Assembly (NCBI GenBank): GCA_048594975.1
Contig: JBMDXQ010000009.1
Span: forward strand, 1-64,000
Reading direction: 5' to 3'
Origin: JBMDXB01 sp048594975
Lineage (GTDB): Bacteria; Acidobacteriota; Vicinamibacteria; Vicinamibacterales; 2-12-FULL-66-21
Length of the DNA stretch: 64,000 nt
Shown piece by piece: positions 25,231 to 32,733 of the stretch. A program made the translations under genes and the position numbers. Under the pieces are notes generated by a model. That model was not told the DNA's origin. It made no database searches and worked only from the letters and a program-made list of their open reading frames with translations. Numbering within the stretch: the stretch's first letter is position 1; each line of letters opens with the position of its first letter.

Positions 25231-26586
25231 TCAGGTGCGGATGAACTCCAGCACCTCGTCGCGTTTGAGCGCCATCAACTCCGGCGTGGTGGCCTCCAGG
25301 TTCAGCCGCAGCATCGGCTCGGTATTCGACGGCCGCACGTTGAAGTGCCAGTCGGGAAACTCGCCCGACACGCCGTCGAGCATGTAGACGTTCCCGGTCG
25401 AATACTTCGCCGCGAGCGCGTCGATCTTCTCCTGCACGGCGCGCATGTCGCTCACCCGCGTGTTGATCTCGCCGGAAATGAAGTACTTCTCGCGCAGCGG
25501 CGCCAGCAGCTCGGCCAGCGTCTGGGCCTTGCGCGACATCAGCTCGAGGATCAGCAGCGCCGGGATGAACCCGTTGTCGGCGTAGAAATTGTCCCGGAAG
25601 TAGTAGTGGCCGGTGACCTCGCCGCCGAAGATCGCCCCCTCCTCGCGCATGCGGCGCTTGAAGAACGCATGGCCGACGCGGTTCATCAGCGCCGTCCCGC
25701 CGTACTTCGCGACGATGTCCTTGACCGCATAGCTCGCACGCACGTCGTAGACCACCTTCGCGCCGGGGTGCTTGATCAGGAACGCCTCGGCCAGCAGCGC
25801 CGTCACGAAGTCGCCGGCGATGAACTCGCCGGCCCCGTCGATGAAGAAGCAGCGGTCGGCGTCGCCGTCCCAGGCGATGCCGATGTCCGCCTTCTCCTGC
25901 ACGACCCGCGCGACGATGTCGCGCCGGTTCTCCTCGATGAGCGGGTTCGCCTCGTGGTTGGGGAACGTGCCGTCCACCTCGAAGCACAGCTCGATTGTCC
26001 GGCAGGGCAGCTCCGCGAACAACTTCGGGGCCACCATGCCGGCGATCCCGTTGCCGGCGTCGAGCACGACCTTGAACGGCTTGATGATCGACGGATCGAT
26101 GAACGACATCACGTGCTTCACGTAGTCGTCGAAGACCTCCATCTGCGACTGCCGGCCGGGGGCCGCCGCCGGCGGCGGTAACGTGCCCGCCTCGATCGTG
26201 TCGCGGATGTCGCCGATGCCGGCGTCGCCGCTGAGCGGGAACGCCTCGCGGCGAACCAGCTTGATGCCGTTGTACTCCTTGGGGTTGTGCGAGGCGGTGA
26301 TCTGCGCGCCGCCGTCGTGGCCGTCGCGAGCGACCGCGAAGTACATCATGTCGGTGCCGAGCATGCCGTAGTCGACGACGTCGGCGCCCTGCTCGCGCGC
26401 GCCGTCGGCGAACGCTGCCGCCACCGACGGGGAGGAGAGGCGCATGTCGCGTGAGACCGCGATGCGCTTCGCTCCCAGGTAGGCGACGAACCCGCGGCCG
26501 ATCAGCCGCGCCGCCTCCTCGTTGATCTCGGCGGGATAGAGCCCGCGGACGTCGTACGCCTTGAAGATGGAACGATTGATCGTCAT
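25231..26586 (-). CDS. manB: Phosphomannomutase/phosphoglucomutase
   Basis: 451 aa, the full length of the alpha-D-phosphohexomutase family. Phosphoserine loop TASHNP at 97-102, metal-binding DGDADRCFF near 245, sugar-specificity loop GGEVTGHYYF near 325, and phosphate-binding RPSNTEPMLRL near the C-terminus. It interconverts hexose 6- and 1-phosphates (mannose and/or glucose). The start overlaps the stop of the nucleotidyltransferase gene upstream by four bases, so the two enzymes probably run consecutive steps to an NDP-sugar for polysaccharide or glycoconjugate synthesis. It is just right of tRNA-Gly, outside the island. Mannose versus glucose preference is not fixed by the sequence. Confidence 0.88.
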   Translation of the reverse strand: MTINRSIFKAYDVRGLYPAEINEEAARLIGRGFVAYLGAKRIAVSRDMRLSSPSVAAAFADGAREQGADVVDYGMLGTDMMYFAVARDGHDGGAQITASHNPKEYNGIKLVRREAFPLSGDAGIGDIRDTIEAGTLPPPAAAPGRQSQMEVFDDYVKHVMSFIDPSIIKPFKVVLDAGNGIAGMVAPKLFAELPCRTIELCFEVDGTFPNHEANPLIEENRRDIVARVVQEKADIGIAWDGDADRCFFIDGAGEFIAGDFVTALLAEAFLIKHPGAKVVYDVRASYAVKDIVAKYGGTALMNRVGHAFFKRRMREEGAIFGGEVTGHYYFRDNFYADNGFIPALLILELMSRKAQTLAELLAPLREKYFISGEINTRVSDMRAVQEKIDALAAKYSTGNVYMLDGVSGEFPDWHFNVRPSNTEPMLRLNLEATTPELMALKRDEVLEFIRT

Positions 26587-27641
26587 AGCCTGCTGTAGTC
26601 GGTCACGACCGTCTTGTCGCCGAGCACCACCGCCGACTCGATTGCGGCGTTGCGCCCGATGTGGCAGTTACGCCCCATGATCGATCCGCGCACGATCGCT
26701 TCGCGGCCGATCCAGCTGTTGGGCCAGATGATGGAGCCCTCGACCACCGCCTGCTCGTCCACGTGCGTCTGCCGGCCGATGACGGTATAGGGCATGACCC
26801 GGGTGCCGGACTTCAGCACCACGCCCTCGTCCACGAAACACGGGCCGTGGATGTGGACCCCATCGTCCACCTTCGCCTGCGGGCTGATCCACGCGGTGGG
26901 CGCGGCCGTGCCGGCGAAGGGCGGAGCGGAGTACTCGCCGTCCATGATGTCGCGGTGCACCTGCAAGTACTTCGCCGGGGTCCCGATGTCGATCCAATAG
27001 CCCTCGTAGACGTAGGCGACAAACGTCTCCTTCCGCTGGATGAGCGACGGGAAGTAGCTGCGCTCGATCGACCAGGCCGTGTCCCGGGGAATGCGGTCGA
27101 AGGTCTCCGGCTCGAGCACATAGATGCCGGCGTTGATGGTGTTGACGGTGATCTCGTCGTCGCCGGGCTTCTCGAGGAAGTCGACGACGTTGCCCTCCCG
27201 GTCGGTCTTGACCAGGCCGTAGGCGCGCGGGTTCTCGACCGGCGTCAGCACGATCGTCGCCCGCGCCCTGCGCTCGCGGTGCAGCCGGAGGACTGCCCCG
27301 ATGTCCACCTGGGTGAGGACGTCGCCGTTGAAGACGATGACCGATTCGGTGAGCGAGTCGCCGGCGTAGCGTACCGCGCCGGCGGTCCCGAGCGGCTGCG
27401 GCTCGACGACATAGCGCAGCTTGAGGCCGAGGCCCTCGCCCTCGCCGAAGATCTCCTCGATACGCCGCGGCTGGTAGTTGAGGCTCAGGATCGCTTCGTC
27501 GATCTCCGGGACCTGGCGGAGCAGGTCGAGCTGATAGTAGAGGAACGGCCGGTTGAAGATCGGGACGATTGGCTTGGGCGTGTGCACCGTCAGCGGGCGC
27601 AGCCGCGTGCCCTTGCCGCCCGCCAGCAGAATGGCCTTCAT
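26583..27641 (-). CDS. NDP-sugar pyrophosphorylase (mannose-1-phosphate guanylyltransferase-like)
   Basis: 352 aa. The nucleotidyltransferase signature LLAGGKGTRLRPLTVHTPKP lies at residues 5-24; FNGDVL near 105 and INAGIYVLEP near 170 complete the active site. From about 245 a left-handed beta-helix carries hexapeptide repeats (ISPQAKVDDGVHIHGPCFV, IGRQTHVDEQAVVEGSII). This two-domain form is common for GDP-mannose pyrophosphorylase-like proteins, but glucose-1-phosphate thymidylyltransferase relatives are similar. Paired with a phosphohexomutase, it should make an activated sugar. A divergent promoter is shared with pgsA. Confidence 0.82.
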   Translation of the reverse strand: MKAILLAGGKGTRLRPLTVHTPKPIVPIFNRPFLYYQLDLLRQVPEIDEAILSLNYQPRRIEEIFGEGEGLGLKLRYVVEPQPLGTAGAVRYAGDSLTESVIVFNGDVLTQVDIGAVLRLHRERRARATIVLTPVENPRAYGLVKTDREGNVVDFLEKPGDDEITVNTINAGIYVLEPETFDRIPRDTAWSIERSYFPSLIQRKETFVAYVYEGYWIDIGTPAKYLQVHRDIMDGEYSAPPFAGTAAPTAWISPQAKVDDGVHIHGPCFVDEGVVLKSGTRVMPYTVIGRQTHVDEQAVVEGSIIWPNSWIGREAIVRGSIMGRNCHIGRNAAIESAVVLGDKTVVTDYSRL

Positions 27642-27718
27642 GACAATCAGTGATCATACCCACGGTTCGAGGACGGATCCAATCGGGAAAACGCCGCGAG
27701 GCGGCGTGCTGTGGCAGA

Positions 27719-28318
27719 ATGTCGGCGGTGGTGAACCTTCCCAACGCCCTGACGCTGGGCCGCATCTTCCTGATCCCGCTGCTCGTCGTGGTGCTGCTCA
27801 CGAAGTTCGAGGGCCGGATGATCCTCGGCGTCCCGAAGGAGTTCGTCGGCGCGGCGATCTTCGGCCTGGCGTCGTTCACCGACTGGCTCGACGGCTACCT
27901 CGCGCGGCGGCGCAAACAGATCACCGTGCTCGGGCAGCTGATGGATCCGCTCGCCGACAAGCTGCTGGTCACGGCCGCGCTGGTGTCGCTGGTGCAGCTC
28001 GACGTGGCGCAGGGGTGGATGGTGGCGGTGATCCTGGGGCGCGAGTTCGCGGTCACGGTGCTGCGCAGCATCGCGCACGCGCGCGGCATCGTGATCGCGG
28101 CGTCACCGCTCGGCAAGTTCAAGATGGCGGCCGAGGTCGCGGCGATCCTCGCGCTCATCCTCGGCCGCGATCACCTGCAGCAGTTCTTCGTCCTGGGCAC
28201 CATCGCGCTCTGGGTGGCGATGGTCACCGCGGTGATCTCCGGGATCGAGTACTACCGCCGCTTCAGCCACGAGATCGTCGCGTCCCCGGCGCGCAGCCAA
28301 CTGCCGGTCGGGAAATAG
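27719..28318 (+). CDS. pgsA: CDP-diacylglycerol--glycerol-3-phosphate 3-phosphatidyltransferase
   Basis: 199 aa from ATG 27719, directly followed by NLPNALTLGRI, the standard N-terminus of PgsA. The CDP-alcohol phosphotransferase motif DGx2ARx8Gx3Dx3D is intact as DGYLARRRKQITVLGQLMDP followed by LADK. Several membrane spans follow. It makes phosphatidylglycerol phosphate, the committed step to PG and cardiolipin, at the inner membrane. The stop codon runs straight into a REP-like palindrome at 28319. Confidence 0.9.
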   Translation: MSAVVNLPNALTLGRIFLIPLLVVVLLTKFEGRMILGVPKEFVGAAIFGLASFTDWLDGYLARRRKQITVLGQLMDPLADKLLVTAALVSLVQLDVAQGWMVAVILGREFAVTVLRSIAHARGIVIAASPLGKFKMAAEVAAILALILGRDHLQQFFVLGTIALWVAMVTAVISGIEYYRRFSHEIVASPARSQLPVGK

Positions 28319-28418
28319 GGACAGACGTCAGATCGTGTGTCTTGCACGAATCCCATTCGGCGAAGACATCCGCGCGCTATCCGCTCCGGACTCATTCCTG
28401 CAGGAAACAAGATCCGCC
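28319..28418. repeat. REP-like imperfect palindrome, copy 1
   Basis: Arms 28327-28351 (GTCAGATCGTGTGTCTTGCA...) and 28394-28418 are inverted repeats matching at about 19 of 25 positions, with about 42 nt between. The arm is a relative of the palindrome at 40447-40548. It fills the gap between the convergent pgsA and the gene ending at 28420 and may also act as their terminator. Confidence 0.6.
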
Positions 28419-28419
28419 C

Positions 28420-29187
28420 CTACTTGTGGAGGGCGACCTGGTCGCCGACCCTGATGGCGTCGCGCGAGCGGTCGATCCGGATCAGCGACGTGTCGCGGTC
28501 CACGACAAGTGCGGTCGCCTCGCCGACGCGCACCACCGGGCCCGTCCGGTCGACCGTCACGCGGAAGATCGTCACCCGCTGCCCGGGCCGGACGCCGTGG
28601 TAGCTCCCGCGGTCGACCACCATCCGGTCGCCGGTGGCGCCCATCTGCCGCCGCTCGTCGCCGAGCACGATGACGCCGGCAGCCGCGTAGTCCGGTGCGC
28701 CGGCAGCCGCGGCGACGGGCACGACCGGCCGCACGAACGGGTCGAGATAGTCGCCCGTCATCACCCCGTCGCACGCGTCCGTGATGGTCGCGATGGCAGT
28801 GTTCGCCTGGACCTCCAGTACTCTGACCCAGGCCGCGGTGTGGATGCTGACCGGCGTGTAGCCCGAGACGGGCTCGGCCAGCTGGTCGTGCACCACGCGG
28901 CGGACGAAGTACTCCTGGCCGACACGCAGCCCCTGCGCCGAGCCGGAGCCCAGGACAACCGACTCTGCGATGCCGAAGAGTGCCTTGCGCTCGTCCTGCC
29001 CGCCGAGCACGCGCAGCGAAGGGGCCGGCGGGAGGATCGACGCCTGAGGGCTGCACGCGATCTCGCGCGACAGATCTCGCGCCATCGCCGGCTGCGGCGG
29101 TTCCTGCGCCGAGATCGGTGCGAGGAGAGCCACCGCCAGCCACGCCGCCGTGCCGGTCGACGCCGGACGCCGAATGCCATTGGTCAT
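28420..29187 (-). CDS. Exported protein of unknown function, 255 aa
   Basis: The start at ATG 29187 overlaps the bamD stop. Signal peptide about 1-27 (WLAVALLAPISAQEPP). The mature part is mostly beta and carries two segments shaped alike: GLRVGQEYFVRRVV and GVRPGQRVTIFRVTVDRTGP, each followed by a stretch ending in VRVLEV or VRVGEA. These look like tandem LysM-unrelated beta modules seen in FlgT/peptidoglycan-associated proteins, but I do not assign a family. Last gene of a long leftward operon with bamD, suggesting an envelope role. Confidence 0.65.
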   Translation of the reverse strand: MTNGIRRPASTGTAAWLAVALLAPISAQEPPQPAMARDLSREIACSPQASILPPAPSLRVLGGQDERKALFGIAESVVLGSGSAQGLRVGQEYFVRRVVHDQLAEPVSGYTPVSIHTAAWVRVLEVQANTAIATITDACDGVMTGDYLDPFVRPVVPVAAAAGAPDYAAAGVIVLGDERRQMGATGDRMVVDRGSYHGVRPGQRVTIFRVTVDRTGPVVRVGEATALVVDRDTSLIRIDRSRDAIRVGDQVALHK

Positions 29188-29987
29188 TGCTGCCCTCCCG
29201 TCTTCTTCGCCGCCAGCTGCGCGCGGATCTCCTCGGCCTGCTTCTTCGCCTCCTCCAGGTGCTCGCTCTGTTCGAACTCCTGGATCAGCCGGTCGAGAAA
29301 AGGAAGCGCCTCGGCGGGCCGCTGGATCTTCAACAGGCTTTGCGCCAGGTAGAAGTACACCTCGTCGCGGTGGGTGTATTCCGGGTCGTCGCGCAGGATC
29401 GACTGGAGCCGGTCGATCGCGCCCGGATACCAGCGCTGCGTCCGGTAGTAGAAGTACCCCACGCGGTACTCCGACATGCTGAGCCGGTCGCGCGCCTCGC
29501 GCAGCCGCTTCTTGGCTTCCTCGAAGAGCGGCCTGCCCGGGTAGCGCTGAAGGTAGGTCGTGAATTCCTGGATGGCGTTCTTCGTGTCGGTCTGGTCGCG
29601 CTCCGGCCCGCGCATCTGCCGGAAGTAGGCCATGCCCAGCTGGAACTGCGCGTAGTGCGCGCGTTCGTGCGTCGGGTAGAACGCCAGGAACTCGCGGTAC
29701 TCGTTGATCGCCAGCACGTAGGCCTCGGCGGTGTTCTCGCCGAGGAAGCTGTCGCCGATGCCGAGCTTCGCGTCGGCGCGGTGGGTGCTCTGCGGGTAGC
29801 CGTCCATCAGCGTGCGGAAGAACTCGCGCGCGGTCAGCCACCGCTTCCGGTCGAGCGCCTCGTTGCCGCGCTCGAAGAGGAACTTGTCCGGCTCCAGCGT
29901 GCCTTCCGGCACGCGCGTGCCGCGTGAGGCGCAGGCCGCGCCGCAGACGAGGAGCGCAACGACGAGCAGGCCTGCGGCGGCCCTCAT
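29184..29987 (-). CDS. bamD: Outer membrane assembly lipoprotein BamD-like
   Basis: 267 aa from ATG 29987, chosen because it forms an ATGA overlap with the epimerase stop; a start at 30017 would overlap more. A signal segment ending CGAAC suggests lipidation, though the lipobox is not ideal. Five TPR-like units follow: FERGNEALDRKRWLTAREFF, DAKLGIGDSFL, YAQFQLGMAYFRQM, a kinked YRVGYFYYRTQRWYPGAIDR and EVYFYLAQSLLKIQRPAEAL. Order and spacing match BamD, the scaffold of the Bam complex that folds outer-membrane barrels. Its location far from a full-length bamA is common in acidobacteria. Confidence 0.82.
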   Translation of the reverse strand: MRAAAGLLVVALLVCGAACASRGTRVPEGTLEPDKFLFERGNEALDRKRWLTAREFFRTLMDGYPQSTHRADAKLGIGDSFLGENTAEAYVLAINEYREFLAFYPTHERAHYAQFQLGMAYFRQMRGPERDQTDTKNAIQEFTTYLQRYPGRPLFEEAKKRLREARDRLSMSEYRVGYFYYRTQRWYPGAIDRLQSILRDDPEYTHRDEVYFYLAQSLLKIQRPAEALPFLDRLIQEFEQSEHLEEAKKQAEEIRAQLAAKKTGGQQ

Positions 29988-30934
29988 GACGCGGGCGCCA
30001 CGGTAGACGACAACCATCGATACTCCGCTTCGAGGCCTTCGCGAAGCGTCACGCGCGGCGCGAAAGCGAGGTCGGCGCGCGCGAGCGACGTGTCCGCGTA
30101 GGTGTCGCGCATGTCGCCCTTCTGCGGCGGCTCGCGCCGGATGTCCAGCGGGTGCCCTGCCAGGCGCGCGACGATGTCCAGGACCTGGTTGACCGACACG
30201 CGCGACCCGCCGCCGACGTTATAGGCGCGGCCGGGCACGCCGCGCTCGCCAGCCGCGATGGTCGCCGCCACCGCGTCGCTCACGAACGTGAAGTCGCGTG
30301 TCTGCTCGCCGTCGCCGTAGAGCGTGATCGGCTGCCGCTGCAGCGCCGCGCGGATGAAGCGGTTGAAGGCCATGTCCGGCCGCTGCCGCGGCCCGTACAC
30401 GGTGAAGTAGCGCAGCGAAATCGTCGGCACCTGATAGTTCACGTGATACAGGTAGCACAGCTGCTCGGCGGCGAGCTTCGTGACGCCGTAGGGCGAGACC
30501 GGCTGCGGCAGCGCGTCCTCGCGCATCGGGATGCTCACGTGGTCGCCGTACACCGACGAGCTCGACGCGTACACGAATCGCTGCAGCGGGCGCCCCACGC
30601 AGGCCTCGAGAAGGCGCTGCGTCGCGTCGATGTTGTTGTCCGTATACACGCGAAAGTCGCTGCCCCAGCTCTTGCGCACGCCCGCCTGCGCCGCCAGGTG
30701 GAAGACGTGGGTCTTGCCCTCGAGCAGCGCGTCGAGCGCGCCGTGCTGCAGGCTGGCTCCGACGAAGTGAAAGCCCGCGCGCCCCCGATTCACCTCCAGG
30801 TTCGCTTCCTTGATCGCGCGCGGGTAGTAGTCGGTGAAGCAGTCGATGCCGGTGACCTCCGCGCCGCGATCGAGCAGCGTCGCGGTGAGGTGCGACCCGA
30901 TGAAGCCGGCCGCGCCGGTCACGAGCGCCTTCAC
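29984..30934 (-). CDS. NAD-dependent sugar-nucleotide epimerase/dehydratase
   Basis: 316 aa from GTG 30934 (GTGA overlap with the thioesterase stop). N-terminal Rossmann motif VTGAAGFIGSHL, then GIDCFTDYYP (the Asp binding the NAD ribose), ASSSSVYGDH with the catalytic Ser, and SPYGVTKLAAEQL with the YxxxK pair. RYFTVYGPRQRPDMAFNRFI is typical of UDP-glucuronate 4-epimerase and related UDP-glucose epimerases. Probably supplies a sugar for envelope glycans. Exact substrate cannot be read from sequence. Confidence 0.85.
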   Translation of the reverse strand: MKALVTGAAGFIGSHLTATLLDRGAEVTGIDCFTDYYPRAIKEANLEVNRGRAGFHFVGASLQHGALDALLEGKTHVFHLAAQAGVRKSWGSDFRVYTDNNIDATQRLLEACVGRPLQRFVYASSSSVYGDHVSIPMREDALPQPVSPYGVTKLAAEQLCYLYHVNYQVPTISLRYFTVYGPRQRPDMAFNRFIRAALQRQPITLYGDGEQTRDFTFVSDAVAATIAAGERGVPGRAYNVGGGSRVSVNQVLDIVARLAGHPLDIRREPPQKGDMRDTYADTSLARADLAFAPRVTLREGLEAEYRWLSSTVAPAS

Positions 30935-31329
30935 GCGAACACCTGTCTGACCCGCTCCGGCAGGCGGCACGGCCTGCCGGTCGCGTCGAGCGCGGCGTGA
31001 ACGGTCCGGCCCGACGCCGTGACGGTGCTCGCGCCGCGGTGGACGACCTCGTAGATGAACTCCATGCGCACGGGTGAAAGCATTCGACCTTCGGTTCTCA
31101 CGTCCAGCTCGTCGTCGTAGCGCGCCGGTCGCCGGTAGTCGCAGTGCGCCTCGATGACCGGCAGCGATACGCCCGCCTGCTCCATCTCGCGATAGCTCCA
31201 GCCCTGGGTGCGGAGCAGGTCGGTCCGCGCCACCTCGAACCAGACGAAGTAGTTGGCGTAGTAGGCCACGCCCATCTTGTCGGTCTCGGCGTAGCGGACG
31301 CGTACGGTAGAGACCGAGGAACAGGGCAT
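30931..31329 (-). CDS. YbgC/FcbC-type hotdog acyl-CoA thioesterase
   Basis: 132 aa from ATG 31329, one base after the rpe stop. The hotdog signature RVRYAETDKMGVAYYANYF starts at about residue 9, with the catalytic Asp in ETDKMGV; DLLRTQGWSYREME and YRRPARYDDELDVRT follow as in FcbC/YbgC proteins. It hydrolyses acyl-CoA thioesters in the cytoplasm; YbgC proteins are often linked to Tol-Pal, though no tol gene is here. Position in the operon does not reveal the substrate. Confidence 0.85.
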   Translation of the reverse strand: MPCSSVSTVRVRYAETDKMGVAYYANYFVWFEVARTDLLRTQGWSYREMEQAGVSLPVIEAHCDYRRPARYDDELDVRTEGRMLSPVRMEFIYEVVHRGASTVTASGRTVHAALDATGRPCRLPERVRQVFA

Positions 31330-31330
31330 G

Positions 31331-32002
31331 CTACCGGGCTGGCGCCGCCGTCGCCGCCGCGCGGAGATCGCGCACCGCGCACACGGGATCGGCAGCGGCG
31401 AAGATGGCGTTGCCGGCGACCAGGATCCGGGCGCCGGCGGCGACGACGCGCGGGGCGGTGGTCGTGTCGATGCCGCCATCCACCTCGATCGGCGCTGGCT
31501 GACCCTCGCGGTCCAGCAGCGCGCGCACCGCCCTGATCTTAGACTCGCTCCGCGGAATAAAGGTCTGCGCGCCGAACCCCGGGTTCACGGTCATGACGAG
31601 CACGTGATCCAGGTCGCCTGCAACCTCCTCGAGCGCGACCACCGGCGTCGACGGGTTCAACGCCACGCCGGCTTTGAGGCCGAGCCCCTTGATCAGGTGC
31701 AGTGTCCGGTGCAGGTGCCGCACCGCCTCGGCGTGCACCGAGATCATCGACGCGCCCGCCTCGGCAAACGCCTCGATGTACCGGTCCGGCTCCTCGATCA
31801 TCAGGTGCACGTCGAGCGGAACGGTGGCGACGCGCTTGATCGCGCGCACGACGAGCGGGCCGACGGTGAGGTTCGGCACGAAATGACCGTCCATCACGTC
31901 GACGTGGATCAGGTCCGCGCCGCCGCGCTCGACCGCCCGGACCGCTTCTCCGAGCGCCGCGAAGTCCGCCGAGAGCAGCGACGGCGCAATCAGCACGCTC
32001 AC
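31331..32002 (-). CDS. rpe: Ribulose-phosphate 3-epimerase
   Basis: 223 aa from GTG 32002, overlapping the PASTA-protein stop (GTGA). All TIM-barrel signatures are present: APSLLSADF at the start, HVDVMDGHFVPNLT (metal His and catalytic Asp), DVHLMIE, VMTVNPGFGAQ, and EVDGGI with the second catalytic Asp near 175. It interconverts ribulose 5-phosphate and xylulose 5-phosphate in the pentose phosphate pathway. The rsmB - PASTA - rpe order is a familiar conserved housekeeping neighbourhood. Confidence 0.94.
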   Translation of the reverse strand: MSVLIAPSLLSADFAALGEAVRAVERGGADLIHVDVMDGHFVPNLTVGPLVVRAIKRVATVPLDVHLMIEEPDRYIEAFAEAGASMISVHAEAVRHLHRTLHLIKGLGLKAGVALNPSTPVVALEEVAGDLDHVLVMTVNPGFGAQTFIPRSESKIRAVRALLDREGQPAPIEVDGGIDTTTAPRVVAAGARILVAGNAIFAAADPVCAVRDLRAAATAAPAR

Positions 32003-32721
32003 CGGCTGACCTCGAGCGAGATCGTGTCGCCCCTCGAGATCTCGAACCCGGCCTGGGGAGATTGCCGCAGTACGATGCCCGCCGGCACGCCCGGGTAGGG
32101 ATGGTCCCCCACGACGGCAATCCGGAAGCCGCTCGCGCGCAACACGTCGGCCGCACGGTCGCCGTTCACGCCGATGAGGTCCGGCATCACATATGTCTCG
32201 CCGCGTTCGCCCTGGTTGACCAGCAGCGCCACCCGCGACCCGGTGCTCTTCGGCGGGGGCATCTGCGCGACGATCGTGCCGCCGGGGTAGTCCGACGTCC
32301 GGATTTCGGCAGAACCCGCCGACTCGAGCCCTTCCTGCCGGATCCGGATCTCGGCCGACCGCACCGACTCGCCGACCAGCGCAGGGACGACGGTCGCGCG
32401 CGGGCCGGCGCTGACCCAAACCTTGACGCTGCGGTCGCGACGGGTGCTGAGGCCTGTCTGGGGCTCCTGCGTGAGGATTTGGCCGGCCGGGATCCTGGGA
32501 TCCAGGCGGCGGCCCTCCTCGACGTGGAGGTGGAGCCCGGCTTCTGCCAGAACGGCAGAGGCTTCGTTCACCGTTTTCCCCTGGAGATCCGGCACGGTGA
32601 CCTCGCGCGTCTTCAGCGCGATCCGCATGCCGGCTGCGGCGAAAAGGACATAGGTCAGGAGCAGACCGCCGCTCAGCAGGAGCAGCTTGCCGGCGCTCCA
32701 TACGCGCGTCCGCAATGCCAT
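31999..32721 (-). CDS. PASTA-domain membrane protein
   Basis: 240 aa. One N-terminal membrane span (about 10-32, GKLLLLSGGLLLTYVLFAAA), then three PASTA domains: VTVPDLQGKTVNEASAVLAE, VVPALVGESVRSAEIRIRQE and YVMPDLIGVNGDRAADVLRA. PASTA domains bind muropeptides or beta-lactams in PknB-type kinases and PBPs. Here there is no kinase or transpeptidase domain, only an anchor, so this is a stand-alone periplasmic PASTA protein, a form common next to rpe and rsmB in acidobacteria and related groups. Probably peptidoglycan sensing or scaffolding. Confidence 0.85.
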   Translation of the reverse strand: MALRTRVWSAGKLLLLSGGLLLTYVLFAAAGMRIALKTREVTVPDLQGKTVNEASAVLAEAGLHLHVEEGRRLDPRIPAGQILTQEPQTGLSTRRDRSVKVWVSAGPRATVVPALVGESVRSAEIRIRQEGLESAGSAEIRTSDYPGGTIVAQMPPPKSTGSRVALLVNQGERGETYVMPDLIGVNGDRAADVLRASGFRIAVVGDHPYPGVPAGIVLRQSPQAGFEISRGDTISLEVSR

Positions 32722-32733
32722 GAATTCGAAAGT

